Positions 44,121 to 57,813 of a stretch of DNA of 64,000 nucleotides are shown piece by piece (position 1 is the stretch's first letter; every line of letters starts with the position of its first letter). The DNA comes from Paramyrothecium sp. XJ0827. Taxonomy: Eukaryota > Ascomycota > Sordariomycetes > Hypocreales > Stachybotryaceae. Where the stretch lies: positions 1,364,001 through 1,428,000 of the forward strand of contig JAJFPB010000010.1 in assembly GCA_020881915.1 (NCBI GenBank). Reading direction: 5' to 3'. The notes below the pieces were generated by a model. It was not told the DNA's origin, did no database searches, and worked only from the letters and a program-made list of their open reading frames with translations. A program made the translations under genes and the position numbers.

Positions 44121-44784
44121 ATGTCCAAGTCGCGTCTTCCTCTCGTCCTCGGCGTCGGTGCCGTCAGCGGTGTCGGATACTACCTCTACAGTGCCGGTGG
44201 CAGCCCCAAGGCGGCCGAGAAGAAGTTTGAGAGTACGTCTTGAGTTGCACTTCACCCCAAGCACGCCCGCGCGTCCTGATCTGCGTCGCCGCATGCTTGT
44301 TATGCTTCTCACGGCATGGCTAACATTTGCACTCTCCCATCTAGGCGACGTTCACAAGGCCTCTGCTTCCGTCAAGGCCCACATCCCCGGCAACTCGCCC
44401 AACGCTGAGGGTGAGCTGAAGAAGATTGGTGCCGAAGCTGGCGCCAAGATCGACAATGCTGTACGTCTTCCCAAGTCTTGTTTCCCGCTCTTTTTCTCCT
44501 TTCCTCCTGCGCGCTCTCAATTCGCCAGAGGAAGCTACCGACCTTCTCACCTCTCTTCACTACCCCCGCTACTCCGTGACGGGAACAGCCCCGGGCTAAC
44601 CCAATGACATCAGTGGAGCGAGGCCGACCGCCAGGCCGGCCGGGCCAAGAGCAACGCCGAGGCCTACGCCAAGGACGCCCGCGCAGAGGCCATCAAGACC
44701 GTCAACAAGTTCGACGAGAAGGTCGAGGAGGGAGCCGCCAAGGCCAAGAGCGGCATCTCCAGCTGGTTCGGCGGCAGCAAGTAA
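44121..44784 (+). CDS. Small membrane-anchored helical protein (calcofluor-white-hypersensitive-protein-like)
   Basis: Three exons: 44121-44232, 44345-44460, 44614-44784, giving 132 residues. The N terminus has a short hydrophobic segment (LPLVLGVGAVSGVGYYLYSA, residues 6-25). After the first splice comes an Ala/Lys/Glu-rich amphipathic helical region (KASASVKAHIPG, then GELKKIGAEAGAKIDNA, SNAEAYAKDARAEAIKTVN and KVEEGAAKAKSGIS) ending in SWFGGSK. This composition, with 11-residue-like helix repeats, is known from small fungal proteins annotated as calcofluor white hypersensitive and from LEA-like proteins. It likely associates with mitochondrial or other membranes. The annotation name is conventional and the biochemical role is unknown. 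Strong G/C-ending codon preference and the CT-rich leader suggest high expression. Confidence 0.75.
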
Positions 44785-45177
44785 ATTCCCGGGCCGGAAT
44801 GCAGTGGGAATTGACACAAAGTGCCAAACGAGTTTCTTGCCTGTCTAATGCATCCAACTACTTGTTCCTTTTGTATAGTATTACGTCTTGTACTCCAACG
44901 ACCACCAGATTAATGAATGAATCTGCACTACTACTCATGCCAGGATCGGCCTGTTTAATGAAATTGATTTTCTCATCATTTTCTCTATTTCTCTCTCTCG
45001 TGTCGTGCTAATGATGATCTACCGAAAAAAGCCATTTTGTTCTCATGCCAGAGCAGGCAACCCAATTACACCACAAACACGAAAAAAACCAGGAGCTCAT
45101 TATAACCGAAACCTCAGGAACCCTATGTACAACGCGGTCTTACACCAACCTAATCATGCCAAACTCTCTCCGTCGTT
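44785..45177. other. Convergent 3' spacer
   Basis: 393 bp, AT-richer than its surroundings, between two converging genes. It should hold both polyadenylation regions; I see no other element. Confidence 0.45.
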
Positions 45178-47967
45178 TCATTGCTCGAGGCTCTCGGCGA
45201 CCAGCTTCAGGATCTCCTCGACGCTCTTCCTCGCGTTCTTCGGATCCTTCGCAACCGCCTGCCACGCCTCGCCGTGCCGCGGCTCGTTGAGCACGCACTT
45301 GGTCACCACGTCGGCCCGCTTCTCCTCGGTCCCGTGCTGCAGAAGGAATCTGTAGTACCACGCCCAGCTGTCGCCGCGGTCGCTGTCCATCACCAGCGCC
45401 TTCTCGAACCAGTTCTGCGCCTTCTCGAGCTTGCGGTCCGCCCAGAATATGCGCGCCACGGCCACGAACAGGACCGGGTCGTTGTCGATCTTCTTGATGG
45501 CCTCCAGGCTGCGCGGCTTGCGCTGCGTCCGCGGCTCGAGGTGCCAGATTTGCTCCTCCCAGAGGAGGCCGCTCTTGGGGACTTCTTGCTGCGCGTGGGC
45601 CATGTTGAGCTTGGCTTGCGCCAGGTTGCCCGCTCGCCGCTCCAGTCGCACCGACTCGCACCACAGCTGCGCATCCTTGGGCACCTGCTGCCGAGCGCGC
45701 TCCAGCACCGAACGAGCCTTGGTCACGAGGCCTTGACCCTCCTCCAGGCGGGAGTACAGCAGCCACAAGGGAACCGATTTCGGTACGGCCTTGACACCGG
45801 TAGCGTATGCCTCGCGGGCTTGCCCAATCTTGCCCATGTCTTCGTAAATCTGCCCCTTCAGCATCCAGAGCTTCGGTGCCGCAGGGAACAGTTGCAGGGC
45901 CTGCAGGACCAAATCCAGCGCCGCCTCGGCGTTCCCGAGCACTCGCTCAAAGACCACGCTCTTCATCCAGACTCGATCGGTAGGTGCCTGCTCCCGCGCA
46001 ATCTCCAATAGCTTCCGCGCCTGTTCCACGTTGCCGTTCTCCGACTCGAGCTTGACGGCGGCCAGCCAAATGTCTTCGTTGTTGGGGTTCTGGTTGAAGG
46101 CCCTCTTGAGCACCAGCCTGGCGTTGTCTACCTCGCCAGCCTGCCACTTCTCCTTGGCAAGCATCATCCACAGATCCTCGCTCTTGGGGCAAGCCTCCAC
46201 TGCCTTCTCCAGAACCTGCCATAGCGTCTCCCTAGTGCCGTGGTTTCTTTCCAAGTCGGCCGCCGCCAGCCACAGAGTCTTGCTGTTCACAAAAACACGC
46301 AGCGCGTAGGCGTAAATGGCTCGCGCTGTCTCGTACTTGCCTCTGTTAATGCTCGACTTGGCATCCTCCATCCAGGTGTCCTTGCGATCGTCGTCCTCGT
46401 CCAAACTCCAGCCCAGTGTTTCGCGGATAATGTTCTCGCATGTGATTGTCGCACCCTCCTCTTCGCATTTCTCGGCTTCTGCGATCCATTCCTCGCGCTT
46501 GGGCATGGCAGACTCCTTGGCAAGGACCTGCACAGCTCGCTTGATGACGTTGACTTTCGTGCCTTGGCCGAGCTGTTCTTGTAGGCGCGCCGCAGCAATC
46601 CAAATTTCGTACGAAGTGGGCACGGCCTTTCGCGCCTTGTTCAGCACCTTCTGTGCGTTCTCTGGAGTTTCTAGTCTGGCGAGGGCCAGCCAGAGGTCCA
46701 CGGATAGGGGGATGAGTTCCGTTGCCTTGGCTAACAGTAGCTTCGCGTCCTCTGGGTCTTCTTCCAGGTTGACCGCCTCCTTCCACAGCGCCTCAGACTC
46801 GGGTATATAGTCAAGAGCTTGCCGGATGACTCGCTTCTTGTTGCTAGGTAGAGTTTCCAGCCCCATGGCCTCCACCCATAACCTCACCGACTTGCCGTTC
46901 GCCTCGATGGCCCGACGTGCAATAATCTTTGCGTTCGGGGAGTCGTGGTTCAAGCGGATATTCTCCAACCACGCATCCTCGCTCTTCGGACATCGCGTGC
47001 AGCCCTGGTCGATAGTCTTGCGCGCCGCCACGATCTTGCCAGCCAGCTCTTCCAGACGCGCGGCCGCAATCCAACCCAGCGCGTTGTTGGGGTTGGTCTT
47101 GACGACGGACTGAAGAAGCTCGCGAACACGGTTGATGTCTCCTACTTGTACTTGCGACTCGGTCATCGAGAGCTTGTTGAGGTTTGTGATGTAGCCCTGG
47201 GGATCGATGCTCGTTGCGCTTCCCGAAACCGATTCCGTGCCCGCGGTCTGCGATGCCTGTTCTAGTCGCGACTTTAACACCTTGTCTCTGGCGGCACCAA
47301 TCTTTGCAAAGTTGGTCATTGTGCCATCCGCAGCGTCGCCCGTGCTGGAAGCTGCTCCATCGTCCGCCACCGTCGTGCCGAGCTCGGTCGAGGCGCTCGC
47401 CGCTGCCAGCACGCTATCGGGGACCGCATAGAATCGCTGTCGCAGCGCCTGCTTGCTTCGTCTGTTCTTGCCTGTAAGATCGCCAACCTCGGGAAGGTTG
47501 GCCCACTCCTCGTCAGAGACGGCAGCCAGCGCGCGCTTCAGGTCCGAGAACTGCTGCTGAATCTTGGGGTTGTTGCGTTCGTACTCCTCCTGCTCCGCCT
47601 TTTCACGAGCTTCTCGTTGTCGCTTCCTCCGATCCATCCTCTCATCGACCCACTCCCAGATCTTGTCGGCCTCCTCGTCATCCTTGTCGTAGACGCCTCC
47701 AGCAAAAAGCCCGACTTCATTGTCCGGGTCCTGGTATCGCTGCTCGTTGTCGTCATCCGCAGCGTCGTCCTTGCTCTTCTTCCCGTCGAGGGAAAGACCA
47801 AGCTGCGCGGCACGCTTCGCGAGCACTTCCTTGATCTGGTCTTCGCTGGGGCCGTCGCGGGCCGGTCCAAGATCCGACCGTGTCGTGAAGCCGGTGGCAC
47901 CACGTCCGAGACCGGCAACGTAGTTCTCCGGAGCCGGTTGGCTTAGGAAATCGCGTCGGCCAGACAT
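45178..47967 (-). CDS. PRP1: Pre-mRNA-splicing factor Prp1/Prp6 (U4/U6.U5 tri-snRNP, HAT/TPR repeats)
   Basis: Single exon. I use ATG 47967 (929 residues) because the conserved N terminus MSGRRDFLSQPAPENYVAGL starts there, although an in-frame ATG or alternative start lies 18 codons upstream. Prp6 bridges U5 and U4/U6 snRNPs in the spliceosome. The N-terminal PRP1_N domain shows LGRGATGFTTRSDLGPA and the acidic DDDNEQRYQDPDNEVGLFAG. The rest is a superhelix of about twenty HAT/TPR units with the repeating pattern W-x-x-A-A-R-L-E, for example GWIAAARLEEL, IWIAAARLQEQLG, LWLAAADLERNHG and IWLAAVKLESENG. Length fits the family (about 900-940). The gene is divergent from DIM1 with 327 bp between the start codons. 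Confidence 0.95.
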   Translation of the reverse strand: MSGRRDFLSQPAPENYVAGLGRGATGFTTRSDLGPARDGPSEDQIKEVLAKRAAQLGLSLDGKKSKDDAADDDNEQRYQDPDNEVGLFAGGVYDKDDEEADKIWEWVDERMDRRKRQREAREKAEQEEYERNNPKIQQQFSDLKRALAAVSDEEWANLPEVGDLTGKNRRSKQALRQRFYAVPDSVLAAASASTELGTTVADDGAASSTGDAADGTMTNFAKIGAARDKVLKSRLEQASQTAGTESVSGSATSIDPQGYITNLNKLSMTESQVQVGDINRVRELLQSVVKTNPNNALGWIAAARLEELAGKIVAARKTIDQGCTRCPKSEDAWLENIRLNHDSPNAKIIARRAIEANGKSVRLWVEAMGLETLPSNKKRVIRQALDYIPESEALWKEAVNLEEDPEDAKLLLAKATELIPLSVDLWLALARLETPENAQKVLNKARKAVPTSYEIWIAAARLQEQLGQGTKVNVIKRAVQVLAKESAMPKREEWIAEAEKCEEEGATITCENIIRETLGWSLDEDDDRKDTWMEDAKSSINRGKYETARAIYAYALRVFVNSKTLWLAAADLERNHGTRETLWQVLEKAVEACPKSEDLWMMLAKEKWQAGEVDNARLVLKRAFNQNPNNEDIWLAAVKLESENGNVEQARKLLEIAREQAPTDRVWMKSVVFERVLGNAEAALDLVLQALQLFPAAPKLWMLKGQIYEDMGKIGQAREAYATGVKAVPKSVPLWLLYSRLEEGQGLVTKARSVLERARQQVPKDAQLWCESVRLERRAGNLAQAKLNMAHAQQEVPKSGLLWEEQIWHLEPRTQRKPRSLEAIKKIDNDPVLFVAVARIFWADRKLEKAQNWFEKALVMDSDRGDSWAWYYRFLLQHGTEEKRADVVTKCVLNEPRHGEAWQAVAKDPKNARKSVEEILKLVAESLEQ

Positions 47968-49507
<1,540 letters not shown>

Positions 49508-50305
49508 AGCGTCTGCAACATACAAGTACGAGGCTCAGATTACGAGGTGTTTGGGAATGGGAAAAGGCGGGCTGGCGTTGGCACGGTAGACTTCTTCTTT
49601 TTAGCTTAGCTTTGCGCATCAATGAATCCATTCGAGAGACGATATTTAGTCGCACATTTCGTGGTCAAGTAAGTCGATATATTCTGTGGTATCTTAAGTT
49701 TTTGACCTCGGGAGAGGCTTGTCCAGTTTCAGATCGCCAGCCTATATACAAATGCGCTGGCGATATCATCCACCCTTAATGAATCCATCCTTGCTCCTTT
49801 GTGTAGTTGTCATAAGCCGTTACAAATACAGAAGAGTCTGTTGCCACTGTTTCCATCTAGAAAGCCGCAAAACAACCAAGCTCCTCCGACTGAATATCCA
49901 TATAGTGTTCTCTTGTACTTTGCTGTCGCTGTTCTTTTCATCCGCCATCCTATGCCGTTGGGCCATGCGCGCTTAGCTCACAGGTTGTCGAGCAGAAATA
50001 CTCCATCTCACTGTCATGCGAGCTCAACACGTGGCATGTTCCGCCGCAAACTCCCAAACAATAACACCAAACAGGTTGGCGAAGCCCAATCTGTAGCCAA
50101 GGAAAATCGCAGGGAGAAAAAATAAACCATGCCCGAGCCTTAACTCGCCTTAATTTTGTAACCATGATGAGGCTGGACTCGCTAAGTCCAACGCCTGCTG
50201 CTCTTAGATGCCATGCTATGCGCGCTCAATATACACAAGTTAGTAATCTGACAAAAGAAAGCCTAAACCGGCCAACTTTTGCCGTTCGAGGCATCAGCTG
50301 GCCGA
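49508..50305. other. Convergent spacer between DIM1 and VAC7
   Basis: 0.8 kb of AT-richer 3' flanking sequence. No frame of interest, RNA gene or repeat was recognised. Confidence 0.45.
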
Positions 50306-52882
50306 TCAGGTGGTGTCCGTCGTGGTGTTGGGTCTGAGGGACGGATCGTTCGCTGAATTTGGCTTGACAGTGGTTCTTCCCGATACGGTAGCGCTTCGAA
50401 TCCGAGCACTCAATGGAAGACTGTATTTCACAACCCCCTTGACGATGAGATCGAACTCGTTCTGGTAAATACGCTCCCAGCGTCGTGAGCCGCCGGATGT
50501 ACCGTTGCCAGGATTAGCCAGCTGCATTTCGCCAGTTGACGAAGAAGTTCCTTGATGGAAGAGTGATCCCTCAAACGTCAAGGGGCTGTCAAATTCCGTG
50601 ATCCGTCCCAACAGTATATTAGGTTTTTGATCGTCGTCATCATCGTCTCCATCATTCGGTGGGTCATTTGGCGGATCATCGAGAAGATGAAACTCTGGTC
50701 CACCAAGGTCATCATCCCACCAGTCCGAAGCATTTCCGGCATGTTCTGACTTGGCAAAGATCTCGAGGTTTGCGTGATCGATTGTCACGACAACTATATT
50801 CGGGTTGTGTGCCTTCACTGTAACGTCAAAGAGCAGAAGCTGTTCACTCGTCACGACGTTCTTGATAGCGACGATTTCGATGCCCGTCATTGGCTGCGAA
50901 GTGGCGAACATGAAACCAATTGCACCGGTAATGACTAGTAGGAACATCATCGTAAGGACCAGGCAGGCTGCGAAACGGTTGAGGTAAGAAGATCGCCGAG
51001 AAAAGGACTGAGACTCGACCTGGCGGAGTGAATGCGGGCCGCGGCGATTGCGGTTGGATCGGCCAGATCGTATAGAACCAATAAGAGGTGTGCGTTCGTC
51101 ATCTGCTCCCATTCCATCGTCCATATCGTAGCTCGACGACATCTGCATGGCCGATCTTTTTGTCTGAAGCTGACCTCGCGAGGAATGATTGTGATTGTGG
51201 TTATTTCTAGGGCTCGGAGGGCCTGAGGAATTCCGGGAGGTTGTGCCCGTGAGTCTTGTTCGGGCGGCGTTTGGAAAAGGGGACTCGTTGTCAAACAGGG
51301 AGGCGTGGCCGTTACCAGGCTGCCGACCCCAACGACCAATGTGGTGATGATGCCTGGTCGTGCCTCTCGCAGAGCCGCCAGTGCTACGACCCGAGCCTTT
51401 GCCATCCTCATCACCCGTCAAGCTATCAGCACCGTTTCCGTTAAAAGTGTTGACAAACTTCATGTTCCTCTTAGGGGGTTGCGCCGGACCTCCTCCCTCG
51501 ATCACACCGTAGATGGAGCGCAGATTTTGACGGTCAGCTTGGCTTGCCATGGACGTAGCGCTTGGCGTCCGTGAATGAAAGCGCCGACCCGGTCGGTCAG
51601 CATTGTCAGGCGGATTGGAGTCGTAGACAAAAGTCTCCTCAGAATCCGATGTGTTAGCTTCGTCAACAGCACTAGCAATTTTGGCCTCGAAGATGTCCGC
51701 TTTGGAGGAAGCTGAGGTGAAATAAGTCAGCAATCAGCAGATGTAGAGAAGGGAAGGATATTTACCATTGCCTGTAGTGACTGGCGCTTGTTTGCGGATG
51801 GTTCTTTTCTTGTCTTTTTTAGGCTTGATGGTCTCTGTGCTAGGTTTGGTCTTAAGCGTGCCGCCGCCTGCTTCGGATTTGGTTCCTGTTGCAAGGGCAA
51901 CCTGAGGGATGCTGGACACGGTTTCCGTCTCTACCGTCATGTTCTGCGTAGAGGTTTCTTGTTTAGCCTTCATTTGCTTGGATGACATGGCGCTAGACTG
52001 TCTGGTGACGGGCGCGGGTGGCACTGAAGTTGGACGTCGGATTTCGAGTCTGTTGCTGCCATCGCTTCCGCTCTCTTGCCCTAGTAAATTTGGCCTAGCT
52101 CTGAGTGTTCTGATATCGTGCACGGCTGCATCGGACTGGTTCCCATTGGGCAGCTTCTCCTTCAAGTGCTCCAGGAGCACGACGTCTGTCTTGGGGCTTG
52201 GTGAGTTGGGCAAGCTGACTTCCTGTACAGTCTCCAGCCCGCTACGAGTCGGTGTCCGGACGCCCGACTGCACCTGTGAATCTTCCGTTTCACTCTCCGA
52301 GGCCGTCTGCAGGGACTCTGCAGGTTGCAGTGAAGGGGGTGGGCGTTGGAAGTGAACGGGAGAATCGGTGTCGCCCCGACGCATGGAGCCCAAGCTGGCT
52401 TTGTTGAGAAGAGGAGGAGGAGACCGTAGGCGAGGTGACACAGGCCATCGTGGGCTTTCCGGGGCGAGTATTGGTTTTTGAGGCGTGGGACTCTCGATCT
52501 GGGAACCTTGCGTAGCAGGGAGTAGGGTAGGGGTTGTGGTGGCTGATAGGCTTCGGGGAGGAAGAGTCGGAGCGGGAATGCTCGACTTGGCCTGACGTGA
52601 AGGGCTCATATCTTGCTGGCTGTTTTTGCGCGACCTGCTGCCGCCGAGCCTGGTATTGGAGTTTGTCCGCCGAGGATAGCGGATTGGGGACGAATCGCGA
52701 GAGGCTAGAGGTGAGTGCGATAAGGAGCTGCTGGCGGTCGACACTTTGGAGGCATGTCCGTCAGCAGCTGCAGTAGACGAGGTGCCGGATGGATCTGGGA
52801 CCGCAATGTGACGGTTTGCTGTTGCGATGGAAGGCTGTGAGACACCGGGAGCGGCGTCAGTCAAGGCTGATGACTTGTCCAT
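50306..52882 (-). CDS. VAC7: Vac7-like vacuolar membrane protein, regulator of PI(3,5)P2 synthesis
   Basis: Two minus-strand exons, 52882-51766 and 51711-50306, giving 840 residues; ATG 52882 is used because the codon 13 triplets upstream is GTG. Vac7 activates the Fab1 lipid kinase complex at the vacuole and controls vacuole shape. The first 600 residues are disordered, Ser/Pro/Arg-rich, with KKDKKRTIRKQAP before the splice. One membrane span lies at about 619-642 (AACLVLTMMFLLVITGAIGF). The conserved C-terminal lumenal domain reads MTGIEIVAIKNVVTSEQLLL, FDVTVKAHNPNIVVVTIDHA and NLEIFAKSEH, the hallmark of fungal Vac7 (LEA-like fold). An acidic run of six Asp lies near residue 740. Fits family architecture well. 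Confidence 0.88.
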
Positions 52883-55800
52883 GACTGTAGGAGTGGCAAG
52901 GAAGAATCGTGGGGTGAACACAGGACATGCATGCCAATGAGACGAGCGTTAGGGCAGTGGATGTCTGGAGAGGCTGCGGTCCGAAGCAATCATCGTGGTT
53001 GGCTCGTCATTGACGCACGGCAGCGGATCGAGTGGGTGTGATACCCCAGAAATTCCTGACGGGCTCTGACGGAGGGCGAGGTGCTGGCGTAAGCACCGTA
53101 GGTGCCGTATGACGGGTTGGGACGGCGATAATGGAGCAAACGAACGAACCAGACAGGAGGGCGCGGATGGGGGACGCAGAAGTTGAAAGACAAAGAAGCT
53201 GTTTTGGGTTGGGGGAAAGGGAAGTGAGAGAAGGGGATTGGGTGCCAGGGTTTCTAGTGTGCGAAGAAGAATGACACAATGTATCGGATTCTGGCTTTGG
53301 CTTCCTGTGATGGCACTCGAGCTCGAGACGGGCTTAGCGTCTTTGGGATGGCCGGGGCCATGGGATGTACGTATGTACGCAGGTAGCACTGTACTGGCCA
53401 GACTCAGGTAAGGCAAGGTAGTAGGTATCTCTGCGATGCGTGACGGAAGCGAAGCACCAAAAATTCTGACCGAAGTGAGCTGGCCGATTCCACTGGGGGG
53501 GTCCGGGAATGCTGCGGTACCTTTTGGCTGGGGACGCGTGTTAAGCACCGACCTCCAAGCTACATCGCTTCCTGGCGTCTGCCTCCACACACAGGCCATC
53601 CCCCTTCCCCAATAAGGCCCCGAAGCAGAACAGGCCGAGGTCGTTCACGCAGGCACACAGGAACTGCCATCATGTGGGCGCGTGGAACTGTGCACCCAAG
53701 CGCATTACGTACATTCCTAACAGCGGGGACCGGGATGAAGCGCAGCGGGAGGTACCCTCGACCTAAATCAAGGCCGGAGCCCGCGGAGAGAAGTCGCCGG
53801 ACAGGGTCGCCTTTGGTGTGCCACGTCAGGTACTCACTACCTGCCATAGGTACCTTACCCTTTGAGAACCGCCCCCCTTCTGCAGTCCCCTCCCGTCTAG
53901 GCACTTGGTACCGCCCGTACCCAGCCGTTGGCCCTGTACCCACTTCTGCCAGGTACGAGGCAGCATCATCGCCCCAGCGCTTGGGACGCCCAACCCAACG
54001 TTGCTCCAATTTCCCCGTTGCCGGTATCAGCAAGGCTCGCCTTTCCCATTACCACGCCAACATGACGGATACACTCCGCGCGCCCTGCCCTGCCCTGCCT
54101 TGCCTCACCTTGCCCCGAGTCCGCACGTCGCCCCAGAACCGTGGAATTGATGACATTTCCCGCGGGCGGACCCAACATGTGATCCAGACAACCTTGTGGC
54201 CCCCATCTTGCCTGCTCACCTCTACCTGGAGCCTGGTCACCGCCCCCCCATTCCCAAAAGCCACCACAAGTCTGCCATGTGGTACCGGCGTGCCTGACAG
54301 TCCAGCAGGACGACATTGCCAACGAATGGGCTGAAAGGCCTGGTCGCCTATTGGCCCCAGCTTCGCCTACAAGCACGGACGCCGGCAAAATGCAAGAGAC
54401 TGCCACCAGCTGTACATTGTACTTGAAGTATTTGTAGGATGTCGAGTCCTGTCGTCATCAGGGCTGACAGATTGTGCAGAGGGCGCTCACACCTACCTTG
54501 GCATTACAGGCGGGATATTACAATTACTCTTTCATGATGTGAACCGTGGGATTAGGTCACGGAGCAGGCAACCTTGCCCTCCGCGATTAACCCTGGCTCC
54601 CCGAATGGAGCCAGAAGACTTCCTTCTGCCGTCTAGAAACGACTCTTCCCTGAGGCCCCCTAGACAGGGGTTCTGGGATGGTGACAAGGGCCTTCCGGCC
54701 TTAAGCCACGTTGGTCCTCGAGTGGGGAGTAGTTTGGGCGGTGCGATGCGCTGCAGCACCGTGCAGGACTCACCCGCTGTCAAGTCCCTGGCTTGCCTAC
54801 GCGAAGTCGACTCGTGTGTTGCCACGAAGCTCAGCAGGCTCCCACGAGGATCGCAGCGTATCATGCGTGCAACTGCCTGCATGCCATGCGAGATGTGTTC
54901 GCTGGTGAATGACCCTGGAGCCTACGCTGTATCTTGATTCTTCTTGTCCTGCTGACCTCGTTGCTCGGCTGGGGCACCCTCGCCAGCAGAGCCAGGCCCT
55001 TGCCCCCGTCGCTCAACCTTTCAGTCGGTGCCACCAACCCTGATACCCGGCCGGAACTCCAGTACAAAACCCACAAGCTAATAACTTGTGCCATACAGAG
55101 AGTAGGTTGGGCACCTATCCACGAGTTGGTTCATCAAATAAACCCAGTCTATCCCGGCTCTTCGGCCGTTACTCATGTCCGTGGTCTCTGATGGGAGATT
55201 CGGAACCAGCCACCTCAAATAAAAGGCCCGTCATGACTCTGTGATGACATCCACAGGCTAAGAAGACGAGTACGAGTCTGCGTCTCAATTTGCTATCACA
55301 CGACGAAAATCTCAAACTGGCCAGTCCTTTTCTTATCTCGAGTATTACAGTACCATGGTCAAGCCCAACAAGTCGCCTCGTTATCACATTTAATTTGTCT
55401 TACTCGCAGTCATTCCGAGGGGCGTCCCGTTCCATCCGTCCATCCATCTTCAAACCATTGGGCTCTCGTGATTTGCCGCATCAAAGCCATACCTGCTTTT
55501 GCCTCGATCTGGGCTGAAGACGTGCGGGCTAAAATCCGGCGTTAAGAGACATTGCTTATTCCACGTTGTCGTCCGTCCGAGATGGGCATCCCGCGTCCCC
55601 CTTGCGCCTCCTCTAGCCACGGGTTCGCCCCAGCTGGGACAGATGGTTCAATGTGAGGCTTATTCCCGCACGCTTCCAATGTAGCCTTTCGGCCTACTGC
55701 ATCCGTGCCTGAAAATGTCCCAGGGAGCCCTCCTGTGGCCCCCCAATAAGCTCCACCGCCAGTGACAAAAATGCCAGACCCATTCCTTCAAAGCGACTTC

Positions 55801-57482
55801 TTCGGCCTCTCACAGACCGACACGTAGGAGTGTCAAGACAGCGACATTCCCCGAAAGTAGAATATATGCTCATTTCTGCGCCATTGAACAAACAACGTGC
55901 GACTAGCAGCTCATACATGAGGTCGAGATAACGTTGTGCAAAGCGGCCAAAGATGACACGTAGTGACCACATTCTCATGCTTGGTTGAGAACCGCGATGG
56001 CCACTCCGGCAGCTCAGGAACCAGATCATTACACTCCCTGTATGGCAAATGCTTCGATTTCATCTGTCTAGCTGGGTGACCACTCCTGTTCTTGATAATC
56101 TTGTCTTAAAGAGAGCCGGCGATATCTGTGGAAGACCTAGGAAATCAAATACTTTGGTACTGCATCACTCCACAACAGCTACCCTGTACGAAATATGTTT
56201 TTGAGTACAGGTTTCTACACCATTTTACTGCACGGATCTACGTGAAGATGGGGACCCCCACGGTCCAGCGCCTTCAATGCAATGGCGCAAGCTAGTAATG
56301 GCGGCTTCCTTTAGGAGATGAGTTAATTTTCGCTGAGGCGGTATGAATAGGGTTGCGTGGAATATGTTATTGATTCATTCATGTTGTAGAATGATCGGCA
56401 TCACTGAATAAGACGTTGCACTGCTCTTGTAAACTCGGCTATACTATCTGCTCCGTCTATCACAAAACCCGTCTTTGAACGTTAGATACCCTTTTCGAAT
56501 CAGTCTACCTGATGTTCGGCAAGCAAGTAACCAACGCCAATGTAGCGGGCAACGCAAACGACAACGCAGTGTCTTTAGCTGTCCCTTTTGAGACCCTAGG
56601 AGGATGGGACAAATCATGGCCGGTGCGGCAAAGGTATTCTTCCACGACTGACAGTACTCCGCGTTCACTATGTAAGCTGCGTATTAGATATGGAGGTTGA
56701 ACCTGGCCAGAATCCCTAACAGGAGCGGCAACCTTGTTTGTATTGACACATTCAATGGCGGCAGGAACAAGCACGCAGGGTCTAGATCAGTGTATGAGCC
56801 GCTGCCTGGCTGACGCGTGAATCAAGCCATCACTGTTTCAACTCTTTTTTAGACATGGATAGTGTTCGTTCACTTTGCCCTCCTCACCTGGAGGTCGGTC
56901 CGGCCCTGTCCGGGTGGTGAGAATGCCGTGAGGCCCACACTGCCCGGACACCAGAGGATCCGTAGGACGGCCAACCAAACAGTCCAACACTTATGCCTGA
57001 GTTCTCAGCATAATACAAACATATAAGCTATACTAGTGGGAAAGGAGAAATGATGAAACTCCTCGCAGATATTGTATCCCCTCTAACCACGATTCGTGTT
57101 GCTTTGCTGAAGCCCCCCTATCTTACATGAACATCGTTTTAAGTGTGTCGTCGCCACTTCTACATATCATATATCACCCAAGGCTCTTGACTACAGCTTG
57201 GCCTTGGATAGTCCTGATTACCAGCCTTTCCTTCCAGACAGCTGCGTCGCTCCCGGAACCCAGCCATCTCGAGAGCCGCCTGAAATCCGTTGCCATCGTC
57301 GTCTGGAAAATCCATGTACCTTGCGGATGTGCTTGTCTGCCCGGTCTGTCTATCCTCGCTTTAGTAGCTCTAATGAAATATATCGCTCCGTTACAGGACT
57401 GCATTTACACCGTCTGGAGAAGATGCCGTAGTCTATAGTGTAAGCGCATTTGTGCGTCGAAATGATGATGCGAAGATCGCAG
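52883..57482. other. 4.6-kb gene desert
   Basis: No supportable coding gene in 4.6 kb. The left part (52.9-54.1 kb) is the VAC7 promoter, rich in GGTAC/GGTACC units (for example near 53517, 53751, 53851 and 53908). The centre contains short frames on both strands (up to about 216 codons) with random composition. The right part (55.8-57.4 kb) is AT-richer. A tandem CCTGC/CCTTG array lies near 54084-54115. I see no tRNA, transposase or long terminal repeat. Confidence 0.5.
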
Positions 57483-57605
57483 TCAAAGGCCAAGCCGAGT
57501 GTCGCTGCCAAGGGTCAAGCTGTCAATACAAGTAACAGTCATCTGATGTGATTTGACAGTCATGTTCAATGGTCGAGTCGGTATATTAGACAGACGCAGC
57601 CCGGT

Positions 57606-57813
57606 GTCGGTGAACGTTTGCTTGGCCTCACCCTGATCCATGCCTGTGTAGAAGTTTTCCCTCGCCAGCAATGGTTATGCGAGTAATGCTCTTCTCCTTC
57701 TCAAGGTCATGAAATGCCTCAGAAAGATCCGAGACCAAATGTTGGCTGAGGTTGTTCCCTTTCTCGGGTCGGTTGAGCACAATCTTGACGTTTGAGCCAG
57801 ATCGATAAAGTAG
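57606..57813 (-). pseudogene. Truncated, frameshifted enoyl-CoA hydratase (crotonase) segment
   Basis: Crotonase-like sequence starts at about 57813 in the lyase reading frame and runs to GEGK (codon 57657-57655). One extra base at 57654 then moves the family-typical continuation FYTGMDQGEAKQ (catalytic-loop GMD) into another frame (from 57653). After about 57606 the similarity stops; the frame continues with unrelated sequence to 57483. The last two-thirds of a hydratase are missing from the downstream DNA. Either the fusion has decayed or a later exon was deleted; a base-calling error could explain the frameshift but not the truncation. Confidence 0.65.

Noticed and set aside
53560..54406. 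Overlapping frames of 146-220 codons on both strands
   Set aside because: They overlap on both strands in a GC-rich promoter area and none shows a domain.
54539..54937. 132-codon frame in the gene desert
   Set aside because: No recognisable motif; composition is that of non-coding DNA.
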